The notes beneath the pieces are model-generated. The model saw only the letters and a list, made by a program, of their open reading frames with translations, ran no database searches and was not told the origin of the DNA. A program made the position numbers and the translations under genes. Of a stretch of 64,000 nt of DNA, positions 18,992-29,592 are shown one piece after another; positions within the stretch are counted from its first letter, which is position 1, and each line of letters starts with the position of its first letter. Source of the DNA: Aplectana chamaeleonis. Taxonomy: Eukaryota > Nematoda > Chromadorea > Rhabditida > Cosmocercidae. The stretch lies in the NCBI GenBank assembly GCA_029168955.1, contig JAPDOI010000021.1, forward strand, positions 3,338,501-3,402,500, given 5' to 3'.

Positions 18992-20833
18992 GGCAGAAGT
19001 CGCGTTTGGCTCTTATGGAGGATCGCCTACTCGTTTGGCAAGAGCGTACGCGGAAGAAGAAGTCGTCTACAATGGCCGCCACTCTTCCGAAGTCAAAGAT
19101 CCTCAGCTATACCTCCCAGAATTCACTTCTCACGAGTTCTGGAGCCAATTTTTTCGGTTGCGGGTCAGCATAAGCCGGCGCTGCTGATCCGTTGTCTACT
19201 CATCCGTGCCGGAATCGAAGCAAACCCTGGTCCCCCTCGCCGGATTCGATGGCCATGCACCCAGTGTGGTACCTCAGCCGCTGCAGGGAGCGTTCAATGT
19301 AGCAAATGCAGGAAATGGACTCATGTGAAGAAATGCTCCGGTCTCAAGTCCTTCAAGGATGCGGACAGCTCATACGTGTGCCCTAACTGCGTCTCCGTAC
19401 CGACATATCAACCTCAGCGTTCAAGTCCCGACTCTCTAAAGATGATCCAGTGGAATATAAATAGTTTTCGCAACAAATCAGCGGAACTAGAAGCTCTCGC
19501 ACACCGCATAGAAGCTGAAATTGTGGGACTTCAAGAAACTAAACTGGATCCCAATCAAGGATCACCGGTGGTTCGAGGCTACACATGCCTGAGAAATGAC
19601 CGAACGAGTTCCGGAGGTGTGGCCTTTCTGGTCAGAAACAACTTACAGTGCCGTGTGATCACTCCAGGAACCAGAGATGGTACGACGGAATGGATCTCCT
19701 TAGCTGTAGAAACGAAGGCAGGATCTGTGCACATTCACAATCTCTACTCTCCGCCTAGGTCCTCATGCCCACCCGCATACGAGCTGTCTATCGCCCAATT
19801 CCTGAAACGCGGGAAACCCACAATCGTCATGGGAGATGTCAACGCGTACAGTCATCTATGGTCACAGGGTGAAGAGGACCAACGTGGACAGGACCTCGAG
19901 GAGGAGATAGCGCAGTCGAATTTTGTGATTCTCAATGATGCCCCTCACCCTACTAGGAAGCCGACGTATGGAAGACCCTCGTCACCGGACCTCTCGCTGT
20001 GCTCACAGGACCTAGCATCGTCAGCAGTTTGGGACACTGTTAACACAGGCGCAAGTGACCATCTTCCTATCCTGATGGAGTTCAGAAGCGAGGCCCTTAT
20101 ATCTTCCTCACCGAGGAACACTTTCGTGAACTTCAAAAAGGCGGACTGGCCCAAATTTCTGTCAGTGCTGAAACAACAATCGGCGGATTTCGACTTCCGG
20201 GCCACTACACTGGAAATGGATCGATTTCTCGCATCGGCCGTAAGGACAGCAACATCACAATCTATCCCTAAGGGCAGACGTAAGACTTTTATGCCGGGAC
20301 TGTCGGACACCGCTAAGGACCTCATATGTGAAAGAGACTCGATCAGAAGATTGGACCCGACCAGCACCAGAATCCCTGAGCTGAACAGAGAAATCGCTGA
20401 TGAAGTGAGGAAGGACCGACTGCAGACATGGAGAACTTTCGTGGAAGGCATTGATCATCGTACAAACTCTTCGAAGCTATGGGCAACCATGAAGGCTCTG
20501 GATGGCCGTTCAGTGAAACCTAATCCCATCCAAATTTTGCATAGGGGCAAACCGTTGAAAAACAAGAATGCGGCCAACCTTTTATGCAAACAGTTCAGTT
20601 CGCCATGCCCTCATAAAAGCATGAAGTCGTCACGAAGGACCTTCCGATGGATCAAAAACTTTCCGAGGGAAGACGTTCCCATCATTTCGACAGCCCTCAT
20701 CGACGCCGCCTTGAAGAAATGCAAGCCGTCTAAACCGTTGGATTTAAGTGGTGTGGCCCCTGTAATGCTTCAGGACCAATTTTTCGGGAGTGCCTTAGAG
20801 CCCTTTTCAACAGAACCCTGTCAACTGGACTGA
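18992..20833 (+). pseudogene. Jockey-like element D: 2A-like motif, zinc finger, endonuclease
   Basis: Open from 18992 with no in-frame ATG before the first domain, so the start is lost or unseen. Order: a hydrophobic stretch (ALLIRCLLIRA), a 2A-like GIEANPGP at 19211-19234, a PHD/RING-like finger C-x2-C...C-x2-C...H...C...C-x2-C (19258-19392), then an APE-type endonuclease with MIQWNINSFRNKS, IVGLQETKL, GGVAFLV, VMGDVNAYSHLWS and ASDHLPIL; the usual E, D and H catalytic positions are visible. A linker to the RT start (KPSKPLDLSGVAP) follows before a frameshift near 20800. The sequence is clearly distinct from the A/B/E family. Confidence 0.85.
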
Positions 20834-22433
20834 TCCCGGCGTCGTGGAAGGAGGCGAGAATTTTCCCACTCCTGAAGCCTGGTAAAGCTGCAGAAGATCT
20901 GAACAGCTACAGGCACATTTCGATCATTTCATCTATGGCACGCACTTTTGAAAGAACCATTCTTCCTACACTGGAGACGCACCTGCAAATCCCTGGATGG
21001 CAGAATGGTTTTCGAAAAGGTTTCTCCACAACCTCAGCGTTGGTCGAATTGACCGGATTCATCACGGATGGGTTAAATGAGAAGAGACCGCCTAGCCGCT
21101 CAATTATGGTTGCACTCAACTTGAAGAAAGCATATGACACTGTGGTTATCTCCATCCTTTGTCAAAAAGCTTGCCGAGTCATCCCTACCGAGAGGTTTAG
21201 CCCGATGGATTTCTAGCTACCTGAAAGGCAGAACAGTACGGACAGAGTTTAGAGGCCAGATGTCAGAAAGTAAGATTGGTGCGCTCCGGGGTACCGCAAG
21301 GTGCAGTTCTATCTCCGCTCCTGTTCTCATTCTACATAGCAGATCTCCCGGCACCCCCTCCAGAAACACGTCTAGTCGGATATGCGGATGACCTAACACT
21401 GGTGGCGTCACATCCAGATATTGAAACTTGCGAAAAGCGTCTGAACGAATATCTCCCGAAGCTAACAAAGGCCCTGGAAGATCTACATCTTCAACTGTCG
21501 TTGCAGAAGACCACTGTCTCTCTTCTAACAACACATTCTGCTCAAGCGAGATATGTACAGAAAGTGTTCATAAATGGGATGCAGATCACACACGAAAGAA
21601 ATCCGACAATTCTCGGCTACCATTTCGACACTATGATGACGGGTCGATTACATGCGGAAGATGTTCGCAAGAAGACGGCTAAAAGAGCGAATCTCTTGAA
21701 AGCGTTGGCAGGAAGAAACTGGGGACAAAGCAAAGAGCTGCTCACACTGACCTACCGCGCCACCGGACAATCCCTGATGTCCTACGCTGCTCCAGCCTGG
21801 AGCCCGCTCATTGCGTCGACTCACTGGGATCGGTTACAAGCGTGTCAAAATGCAGCCTTGAGGACCGCGACGGGAAGCCTGGCGATGGCTGGCACTACCA
21901 ACCTCAGCAATGAGACGGGAATCATGCCAGTCAAAGCTCATAACGAGATGTTCACGCTTCAATATCGAACGGTTGCGGCACTTGATCCAGAACATCCCTC
22001 ACACGACATGATGAAGAAATCGGAACCACCAAGACAGATCAGAAAGCATGTCAGAATGATCAAGCCAATATTGGTCAGGCCAGGAAACGCGGAAAGCATT
22101 CGCAAAGAAGTGCACAAAGAGTTTGTTAAGGAGTTCCTGGTTACTATGAACTCCCCCTTGCTAAGTGGACCGCCGCCGAAGATTGCTAAGGAGGAGGAGA
22201 ATTTGCCAAGACCAAGTCGGGCAGCGCTATCTCAGCTCCGGAGCGGTTTCTATTCGAAGTCGCAATGGTATCTACATAAGATAGGAGCAGCAGATAATCC
22301 ACTTTGTCCAGACTGCGGGCTTGAGAAACACACAGTACCTCACATGTTCTCTTGCTCTGGAAGGCCAACGCACCTCAGAATAGAAGATTTCTGGTTCAAA
22401 CCAGTGGAAGTAGCCCATTTCCTGTCACTTTAA
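20834..22433 (+). pseudogene. Element D reverse transcriptase and C-terminal finger
   Basis: The RT continues in shifted frames: 20935-21216 carries GFRKGFSTTSALVELTGF and VALNLKKAYDTV, where Asn replaces the catalytic Asp of motif A; 21276-22433 (385 codons, open) carries GVPQGAVLSPLLFSFYIADL, VGYADDLTLV, the thumb (MSYAAPAWSPLI) and a C-terminal CPDCG...H.VPHMFSC finger ending HFLSL. The element ends in an A-rich stretch (about 22450-22510) rather than AAG. Frameshifts near 20800-20930 and 21190-21280 make it non-functional. Confidence 0.85.
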
Positions 22434-22439
22434 TTATGC

Positions 22440-22663
22440 AGTACTGTATTTGAAATGTAAAAAAAAAACGAAAAAAAAATCAAAAAAAAAGATTAAATAA
22501 AAAAAAGAGGGTGAAAAAACGCCCCACTCAGAGATCCTCCAAAGAAGAGGATCCCAAAAATGCTGCTTCGATGACGTCAATATGCCGGAAATTGGATCCA
22601 GGATCAGTGTGTATGGTGGATGATGGGCAACAACAACAACAAGTCGCGTTTGAAGGATCCCCT
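22440..22663 (+). other. A-rich tail of D and short spacer
   Basis: Runs of A with single C/T interruptions at 22459-22506 form the 3' tail of D. The spacer to 22663 has no recognisable feature except a (CAA)n stretch near 22630. Confidence 0.6.
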
Positions 22664-24026
22664 GCTGCCGAGATGTCGTACGTTCGTGTCGTGGCAGTGT
22701 GGAGGAAAGAAGACCGCCTCCGTGCAAACCGACGTCAACACCTCCGAGAAGAGTTTTTTGTCATGGGAGAGGTGCTAGTCGGCCGCAGCTCTCCTGAGGA
22801 TTTTATTACAAAGGGCCGGCGTCGAGAGGAATCCTGGACCCGCTCAGAAGTACCTATGCGCCACGTGCGGCAAGGATATTAACTGGAGACATACCAGCGT
22901 CCAGTGCTTCGGATGCCAAAGGTGGGTGCATATCTCCTGTTCGGGCCTCAGTTCTGTGAGGCATCATGACTCATCCTTTCGTTGTGTTCCATGCTCTGCC
23001 CCCAGCAACTCTGATTCCTCAATTACCAACCGCCCCCTCTCCATTGTTCACATTAATCTCAACGGCCTTCGCAACAAGTTATCTGAACCCTCTCTATTCG
23101 CACGTTCTCATCACCCGGATGTTATCATGGTTCGAGAAACCATGCTCTCTCCTTCTACCACTTACCCCCAGCCTAACATTCCGGGATACACCGCCTATCA
23201 CATGCCAAGGTCTGCTCTTGGGGGCGGAGTATCTACTTTCGTGCAATCTGCCTTACTTCTCATATTATCCCTAATACTCCTAAGGACGGTACTCTCGAGT
23301 ACATTCCCGTCCACCTCCCCCTCAAAACCCTTTATCTCTATTTAACATCTATATTCCTCCTATATCATCTTGTCCCACCTCTTATAATCCTATTCCCCTC
23401 CTTAAGCAGTTGTACGACTGCTCACTCTCCCCTTCAGCTGTCTTTGCGGGTGACTTCAATGCTCACACGTTCTGTTCTGCTCTTGATTCTGACGCCAGAG
23501 GGGAAGATGTCGAAGAATGGGCTGAGGAGTGTGGCCTGGTTATCCTCAACGATGACCAGCCCACTCGTCTCCCTGCCAACGGCCGACCTTCTAGGCCAGA
23601 TATCTCTTTTGTGTCATCCAATCTTTCTAATGCTTGCACGTGGTCCACATCCACAACTCTCTCCAGTGATCACATTCCCGTCTTTGTCTATATTGATCTC
23701 TCTGACTCTCTTGCCCCTTACTCTGGTTTTCGTCATTGTACTTATCTTAATTTAGGCCTAGCAGACTGGACCCGGTTCAGAGATGTTGCACTCCGCCATG
23801 CGGTCGACTACCCATGGAATGGTGATGTTCATAAGAAAGAGCTCCATCTAACAAGTGCCATCAGCAAGGCCATGAAAGCAGCAATTCCTGAGGGTCGTGT
23901 CAAGACCTTTTTTCCAAATATCAGCAGGGAAATACTGCAGAAGATAAGGACCAGAGATGAGAAGAGAGCAGCAGACCATCTAGACCCGGAGATTGCTGTG
24001 CTGGATAATGAGATCAAGCAGGATCT
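22664..24026 (+). pseudogene. Non-LTR element A, 5' part (2A-like, zinc finger, endonuclease)
   Basis: The element starts at GCTGCCGAGATGTCGTACG, the same start as element B, so its 5' end is complete. The downstream frame holds AAALLRILLQRAGVERNPGP (2A-like motif at 22818-22841), preceded by an in-frame TAG at 22776-22778 where B has Trp. A finger follows (CATCGKD, CFGC, WVH), then endonuclease blocks HINLNGLRNKLSE and VIMVRETML (Arg-Glu-Thr instead of QET), with a frameshift between 23270 and 23410, then FAGDFNAHTFCS and SSDHIPVF. The reading ends at the Asp-Leu codons of a KQDLD-like block, where element C (minus) is inserted at 24026 and A resumes at 27502. Confidence 0.88.
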
Positions 24027-24062
24027 TAATCTTCTTCTTATCGGCCACATTAGAGCTTTGCC

Positions 24063-25805
24063 TCATAGGCGCGAAAAGGCAGCCACATCGCACGGGTTCT
24101 TCCACATATCCATAACTGTTAGAAAAGTCGGCCTTGCAGGACATGAAAATAAATGAAATGAATCGTGCCCTGGGTTGTGGCAGTCGGGACATTCGTCAGG
24201 GATCGACGAGTCGATCTTATGGACGAAGGCCTTGAGGTATGAGGAGTGTCCACAACGTAGACCTGCCAGGATGACGCGTGTACGTCTGGGTAGGTCCGTT
24301 TCGCTGTCATCGATCGGAGGGGGCACGACGTCACCAAGAATTGGATTTAGGGGAGCACTGGGAAGGTATTCTCTGACGAAACGGGTGTGCTCCATTTGCA
24401 GCAGTCTGACGCGATTGAGCTCCGACGTCGCCCAACGCTGACGATCCAAGACAGAGACTGCAGCACGAAGTGGCGAGCGTATATGTCGGAAATGGGGACC
24501 AGATGACAGTAGGGGGAAATTAGGGTGTGTGGAGTTCCTTACAAAGCCAACATGGAACTGTTGCGACTGGAGTTGACAATGCTGCTTTACAGGAAGCAGC
24601 GAACACTCTTGATGTAGTTGAGATACCGGTGTGGATCTAGGGCATCCAGTGATCACGCGTAGAGCAGTGTTCTGTGCACGCTGAAGCTTGCTCCAAGAGG
24701 CTTCCGACAGGTGTCTTAACCATATTGGGGCTCCATACTCCAGCACCAGTTGCACCATAGCCCTGCAGGTGGTTCGCAGGATTTCCTTAGAGCTTCCCCA
24801 TGTAGTGTCTGCTAGCGAACGTAGAATATTGTTACGTGTGTTGGCGGCAGCAGCTCGAATACGTGCGTTTTCGTGAAAACGTAGTGACGGGTCCAGGAAT
24901 ACACCGAGTAGACGAGGGTGTTTTGATAAGGGCAGCATGTTTCCTTCCCAAAGAACCTTGGGATGCAGCTTGTGTTCAGCAGTCGCTGTAGTGCACAAAG
25001 TAACGTTGGACTTGGTTGTAGAGACCTTTAGCTGCTTCGATTCCAGGAACTTAGCCAGACTGACAAGGTATTTAATCATCTCAGCAGTGGCTCGATCGAT
25101 GACAGGGTCAGTACAAATAATAGTGATGTCATCCGCATATAGACATAAGTGGATGTTTGACGATGGCTTCGGCACATCAGACAGATACAAAGAAAACAGG
25201 CTGGGAGATAAAACTCCTCCTTGTGGGACGCCTGCCTTCAGGGGCACAGACTTCGACAAGTGTCCATCAAATTTCACACGAATGGAACGATTTTTGACAA
25301 AGTTATCAGTCCATCTTTTGCACCAGTCAGGAATAGTAGAGTCCAGAATCGATTTGGACAGTAGCGGGATACTGACATTATCGAAGGCAGCGGTTAAGTC
25401 AACTGCCACGACTATACTTCTACCAGCTGGAGGTTTCATGTTGAAGCCAGCAATTATGTGTTCTGTGATGGACGTGAGGGCCGTGATGGTAGAGTGGGCC
25501 TTCTTGAAGCCATGTTGATGCACGTTATGTCGTAATGCTTCTTGGAGGTGCGGGTTGATGAATTTCTCCGCTAACTTAGCAATAGGGGACAAAAGGGAGA
25601 TGGGTCGATGCGAAGTTGCTTGATCTTCTGGTTTGCCAGGCTTGAGGATCGGAAGAACAATTGCTTGCTTCCATCTAGCAGGAATGACACCTGTGCTGAA
25701 TGACGAGTAGACTAGGTCACAAAGTAATTCAAGGAACTGTTCCGGCAAGTGTTTGAGATGGACGGCTGACACACCGTCGGGTCCCTCGGCTCTCGAGTTC
25801 TTCAT
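24063..25805 (-). CDS. Element C reverse transcriptase, open frame
   Basis: 580 codons open to a natural stop. Visible RT blocks: EGPDGVSAVHLKHLP, ATSHRPISLLSPIAKLAEK, HGFKKAHSTITALTSITEHI, VVAVDLTAAFDNVSIPLLSK (motif A with Asp), GVPQGGVLSPSLFSLYLSDV and LCLYADDITIICTD (YADD intact). The thumb has YGAPIWLRHLSEASW. The C-terminal finger is IPDECPDCHNPGHDSFHLFSC. This is the best-preserved RT in the window; the polypeptide itself carries no visible stop. The start here is not a true initiation codon, since it is the middle of a longer ancestral ORF. Confidence 0.88.
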   Translation of the reverse strand: MKNSRAEGPDGVSAVHLKHLPEQFLELLCDLVYSSFSTGVIPARWKQAIVLPILKPGKPEDQATSHRPISLLSPIAKLAEKFINPHLQEALRHNVHQHGFKKAHSTITALTSITEHIIAGFNMKPPAGRSIVVAVDLTAAFDNVSIPLLSKSILDSTIPDWCKRWTDNFVKNRSIRVKFDGHLSKSVPLKAGVPQGGVLSPSLFSLYLSDVPKPSSNIHLCLYADDITIICTDPVIDRATAEMIKYLVSLAKFLESKQLKVSTTKSNVTLCTTATAEHKLHPKVLWEGNMLPLSKHPRLLGVFLDPSLRFHENARIRAAAANTRNNILRSLADTTWGSSKEILRTTCRAMVQLVLEYGAPIWLRHLSEASWSKLQRAQNTALRVITGCPRSTPVSQLHQECSLLPVKQHCQLQSQQFHVGFVRNSTHPNFPLLSSGPHFRHIRSPLRAAVSVLDRQRWATSELNRVRLLQMEHTRFVREYLPSAPLNPILGDVVPPPIDDSETDLPRRTRVILAGLRCGHSSYLKAFVHKIDSSIPDECPDCHNPGHDSFHLFSCPARPTFLTVMDMWKNPCDVAAFSRL

Positions 25806-26452
25806 GGAGTTGATGAGGGAAGAATCTCAGTGGCAGCTATGGCAGGTACATCTTGTCGGCTGAGCTTCCTTATAGACCGGAGAGTGAGCCTGTTGGAACG
25901 ATCACGGCGGGACGTCGCTGAAGCGAAGTGTTTTCTAAGTCGACATGCAGCCTTAAATCCGGACTCGAATTTCCCCGAAGGGAACTCAAGCGTGTTTCGG
26001 TCCGCTGCCAATTTCTTCCCAGGCAACTGCTTAAGAATGCACCTGGTCTTCTTTGCATCAGTGGAGAAATTCAAGGATTCAGTGAACTCCATCCAGCTCG
26101 TCCGCTTGTAATCATTAAGCCGTTTGGTGATCTCATCCGGCAGTTGTTGAATACTGGGATCTGCAGAATCAGCTCGGCGCTTCTCGTCCCGTAATTCGAT
26201 CAGCTCCGGAACATCCTTGGGAACGTTAGGATGAAACGTTCTAACGCGCCCTGTAGGAATTGCAATTCTGGAGGCATTGCATATGGCATCAACTATGAAC
26301 TTGTCCTTCCCATGAACGGAGCCGGTAAGCGGATAGTGGGCTACCCGACTGAGTAACACCTCCTTAAACATGACCCAGTTAGCGTTACGATAGTTGGTGT
26401 ACAATTTGCTACGCGAACCTATGAAAGGTGCCAGGTGAATATTGAGAGACAA
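25802..26452 (-). pseudogene. Element C linker between endonuclease and RT
   Basis: 216 codons in the frame that follows the endonuclease. It shows the conserved order NIHLAPF, YRNANWVMFKEVLLSR, IPTGRVRTFHPNVP, LIELRDEKRRADS and LNDYKRTSWMEFTESLNFS shared with A, B and E. It ends at 25802 and the RT frame begins at 25805, so a single frameshift is enough to separate them. Confidence 0.8.
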
Positions 26453-26455
26453 ATC

Positions 26456-27481
26456 CTATGAGGCACATATAGGTACATGATCGCTGGCCATAGCTATCGC
26501 AGTGGACCAGTTGCAGGAAACAGCAAGAGAGGATGATACAAAAGTGACATCCGGAGAGGACGGCCTGCCCGTGGAAGGAAGGCGAGTGGGGGCGTCCTCG
26601 TTAATGGCAACAAGATCACAATCCTCAGCAAAAAGCTCTAGTAGTTCACCTCTGTCATCAGGATCTAGAGAGGAGAACCAGGATGTAGAGTGAGCATTAA
26701 AATCGCCAGCCATGACAACAGAAGACGATGGGAGGGCAGTGTGCACAGATTGCAAAAATGGAGTGGGGTCAAACGAACTAGGACACGAGGAGGTGGGGGG
26801 AATATAAACATTGACGATATCTATAGGGCAACTTTGCAATACAACAGAAACACCTATACATTCTACAACATTGTCATTAGCTATAGAAATGAGGTGGGAG
26901 GGTATGGAAGATTTCACAAACGTAGACACGCCACCACCATGGGATGTGCGGGGAAGGTGGTAAGACGTATAACCGGGAAGGCGGGGCAAGGAAGATGATA
27001 CACTAAGTTTTGTCTCCTGAAGGAGGATGACATCTGGATGAAAGCGTTCAATGTACAATGTGAGTTCAGCTAGTTTGGCACGCAGGCCATTGATATTGAG
27101 TTGAAAAATGTCTAGACTATGAAGAGGAACACTAGGGGGGGAGTTAGAGCAAGAAGTACAACAATAAGCATCAGTGTAGTCATTATAGCTGGTTAACCCC
27201 GAACATTTGAGGTGTACCCAGCCGAGGCAACCACCGCACTGGACGCTTGCATGTTGAGCCGATAATCCACAATGACAACAGGGATATCGTGGAGTCTTGC
27301 TGCGTGGCCCTGGGTTCCTCTCAATGCCGGCTCGTAGCAGTAGAATGCGAAGGAGTGCGGCAGCCAGCCATTCGCACTCCCATACAGAAAAAACTCCTCG
27401 TGGAGTTGTTGATGCCCGTTTGATGAGTCTCCTTGATCTTGGTAGTCGACTCCACAGATCCACCACGCGTAGGTTGAGCAT
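26456..27481 (-). CDS. Element C ORF, N-terminal part: 2A-like motif, zinc finger, APE endonuclease
   Basis: 341 codons. Residues 39-51 are a hydrophobic run (LAAALLRILLLRA) followed by GIERNPGP (residues 52-59, 27305-27328), resembling a 2A peptide, where ribosomes skip the last Gly-Pro bond; the usual Asp before [IV]E is Gly here. A PHD/RING-like finger (about 67-115: CCHCG, QCGGC, WVHLKC, CCTSC) follows, then an APE-type endonuclease with FQLNINGLRAKLAE, VILLQETKLS, GGGVSTFV, VMAGDFNAHSTSW and ASDHVPI. The frame ends right after the SDH block; relatives continue from here into the linker, so the stop is probably a lesion. The endonuclease would nick target DNA. Confidence 0.85.
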   Translation of the reverse strand: MLNLRVVDLWSRLPRSRRLIKRASTTPRGVFSVWECEWLAAALLRILLLRAGIERNPGPRSKTPRYPCCHCGLSAQHASVQCGGCLGWVHLKCSGLTSYNDYTDAYCCTSCSNSPPSVPLHSLDIFQLNINGLRAKLAELTLYIERFHPDVILLQETKLSVSSSLPRLPGYTSYHLPRTSHGGGVSTFVKSSIPSHLISIANDNVVECIGVSVVLQSCPIDIVNVYIPPTSSCPSSFDPTPFLQSVHTALPSSSVVMAGDFNAHSTSWFSSLDPDDRGELLELFAEDCDLVAINEDAPTRLPSTGRPSSPDVTFVSSSLAVSCNWSTAIAMASDHVPICAS

Positions 27482-27501
27482 CTCGGATCCAGGCAGGATC
27501 T

Positions 27502-27749
27502 GGATAAGAACACGAAGGAATGCTGGAGAAGTTCACTGAAAGGCTGAATTTCAAGGCGGAAGGGACTACGACGTGGAAAGTGTTGAGGAAAATTTCCGGC
27601 AAGAAAATTTCCCCGATGAGCTCCGCTATTGAGTTCGAGGAGAACGTCTTCGAATCAGGGAAAGCGGCTGCTTACGCACTCGGCAAGAATTTTTTCATCA
27701 CACGTACCAAGCGAGGCGTGCAAAACAGAGTCACGGTTAGAGAGCTGAG
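27502..27749 (+). pseudogene. Element A, middle part
   Basis: Resumes copy A after element C: KECW, EKFTERLNF-type sequence, WKVLRKISGKK, SAIEFEENVFESGKAAAYALG and NRVTVREL. A 1-base frame problem lies near 27515. It ends at the 11-bp AGAGAGCTGAG (27739-27749) that is duplicated around element B. Confidence 0.88.
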
Positions 27750-27772
27750 CGCTGCCGAGATGTCGTACGTTC

Positions 27773-28417
27773 GTGCCGTGGCAGTGTGGAGGAAAGAAGA
27801 CCAACTCCGTGCGAACCGACGTCAATCCCTCCGCGGAGAGGGTTTTTGTCATAGAGAGGTGCTGGCTGGCCGCAGCTCTCCTGAAGATCCTACTGCAAAG
27901 AGCCGGCGTCGAGAGGAACCTAGGACCCGCGAAGAAGAAGAAGTACCCATGTGCCACATGCGACAGAGATGTCACTTGGTATGGAACCAGCGTCCAATGT
28001 TTCGGATGCCAAAGGTGGGTGCACTTCTCTTGTTCGGGTCTCAGTTCTGTGAGGCACCACGATTCTTCCTTTCGTTGTATTGTGTGCTCCGCCTCCAGTA
28101 ACTCCAATTCCTCATCTACCAGCCGCCCCCTCTTTATTGTACATCTCAATCTCAACGGCCTTCGCGCCAAGCTTTCTGAATTATCTCTCTTCGCCCGTAC
28201 TCATCACCCGGATGTTATCATGGTTCAGGAAACCAAACTCTCTCCCTCTGCTACCTCTCGACATCCAAACATCCCGGGATATACTGCATATCATAATCCT
28301 AGGTCATCTCAGGGAGGCGGAGTCTCTACTTTTGTTCTGTCCTCTCTTCCCTCTCAAATCATTCCAAACCTCCAGTGTATGGCACTCTCGAGTACATCCC
28401 CATCCATCTACCTCTAA
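27773..28417 (+). pseudogene. Element B N-terminal part: altered 2A-like motif, zinc finger, start of endonuclease
   Basis: The frame carries CWLAAALLKILLQRAGVERNLGP; the last motif (27905-27928) has Leu where the 2A core requires Pro, so skipping would be expected to fail in this copy. The finger follows (CATCDRDV, CFGCQRWVHFSC, CIVC), then HLNLNGLRAKLSE, VIMVQETKLS and SQGGGVSTFV. Frame is lost at 28375-28417 and endonuclease coding continues in another frame. The nominal first codon is GTG, so the real start is unclear. Confidence 0.85.
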
Positions 28418-29541
28418 AAACTCCACTTTCTCTTTTCAATATATACATTCCTCCTCCTACATCCTGTCCACCAACCTACGACCCTATCCCTCTACTCAAG
28501 CAGCTGTATGACTGCTCTCTATCTCCCTCAATTGTCTTTGCGGGTGACTTCAATGCTCACACGTTCTGCTCGTCGCTTGACTCTGATGCTAGAGGAAATG
28601 ACGTCGAAGAATGGGAGGATGAGTGCGACCTGGTTATCCTTAACGATGAACAGCCCACTCGTCTCCCTGCCTACGGTCGACCCTCCAGCCCAGACATCTC
28701 CCTTGTCTCTTCTAATCTCTCTAATGCCTGCTCTTGGTCTACATCCACAACTCTTTCCAGTGATCACATTCCGGTCTTTGTCAATATCGATCTCTCTAAC
28801 TCTCTTGCTCCCTATACAGGTGTTCGTCATCGTTATCTCAATTTAGGCCTTGCAGACTGGAGCCTGTTCAGGGAGGTTGCCCTCCGCCAAGCGGACGAAT
28901 ATCCGTGGAATGGCAATGTACACCAGAAGGAGCGCCAGTTATCTGATGCTATCTTGAAGGCGATGAAAGCTGCGATCCCTGAAGGTCGTGTCAAGACCTT
29001 CTTTCCCAATGTCATCAGGGAGACACTGCAGAAGATAAGGACAAGGGACGCAAAGAGAGCTGCTAATCATCTTGACCCAGACATTGCCGAGCTGGATAAT
29101 GGGATCAGGATGGACCTTGATAGGCACAAGAAAGAATCTTGGGAAAAGTTCACTGAGAAGATGAACTTCAGGAGTGATGCTGCAGCAACGTGGAAGGCTT
29201 TGAAAAGGATCTCCGGAAAGTTCACCTCCGCCAACAATTCCACGATTGAGTTCGACGGCGGAGTCTTCAAGTCAGGGAAAGAGGCCGGAAATGCTCTTGG
29301 GAAGCATTTTTTCATAACTAGAACAAAAAGAGAGAAGCAGAATAGAAAAACTGTTCGGGAACTCTGTAAATTGCCACTCATGGCTGAAGATCAGGCAGTC
29401 ACGCCCGCTCAGGTCGAGAAGGTGATCAAGGAGGAAATGAGTAATTCGAAGGCAGTAGGGCCAGATGGTTTGAGCCCAGCAGTTCTAAAGAGACCGCCAA
29501 GTGAACTACTACCCCTGCTCGCTGACGTCATTAATACATAG
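28375..29541 (+). pseudogene. Element B endonuclease C-terminal half and linker
   Basis: 388 codons: FNIYIPPPTSCPP, VFAGDFNAHTFCSSLDSDARG, SSPDISLVSSNLSNA, SSDHIPVFVNIDLSNSLAP, then the linker with IPEGRVKTFFPNV, RTRDAKRAANHL, WKALKRISGKF and KTVRELCKLPLMAEDQAVTP, and the RT start GPDGLSPAVLKR. Stops with TAG at 29539-29541 in VINT, where relatives read (F/S)F. Confidence 0.87.
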
Positions 29542-29592
29542 TTTCGCACCTGTACATTACCTAAAGATTAGAAAGTAGCACGCGTCATCCCA

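Larger units (their letters stand above)
24027..27492 (-). mobile_element. Full-length non-LTR element C, nested in A
   Basis: 3.47 kb on the minus strand. GCAGGATCT lies on both sides (24018-24026 and 27493-27501), a 9-bp target duplication; removing C rejoins copy A in frame. The 5' end carries only about ten bases before the first ATG (27481). The 3' end is a short untranslated stretch ending GCCGATAAGAAGAAGATTA. Two lesions separate three frames: a stop at 26456 after the endonuclease, and a frameshift near 25803. Confidence 0.92.

Noticed and set aside
19945..20451. Minus-strand ORF opposite the endonuclease of element D
   Set aside because: Shadow of the coding frame on the plus strand, with no family resemblance.
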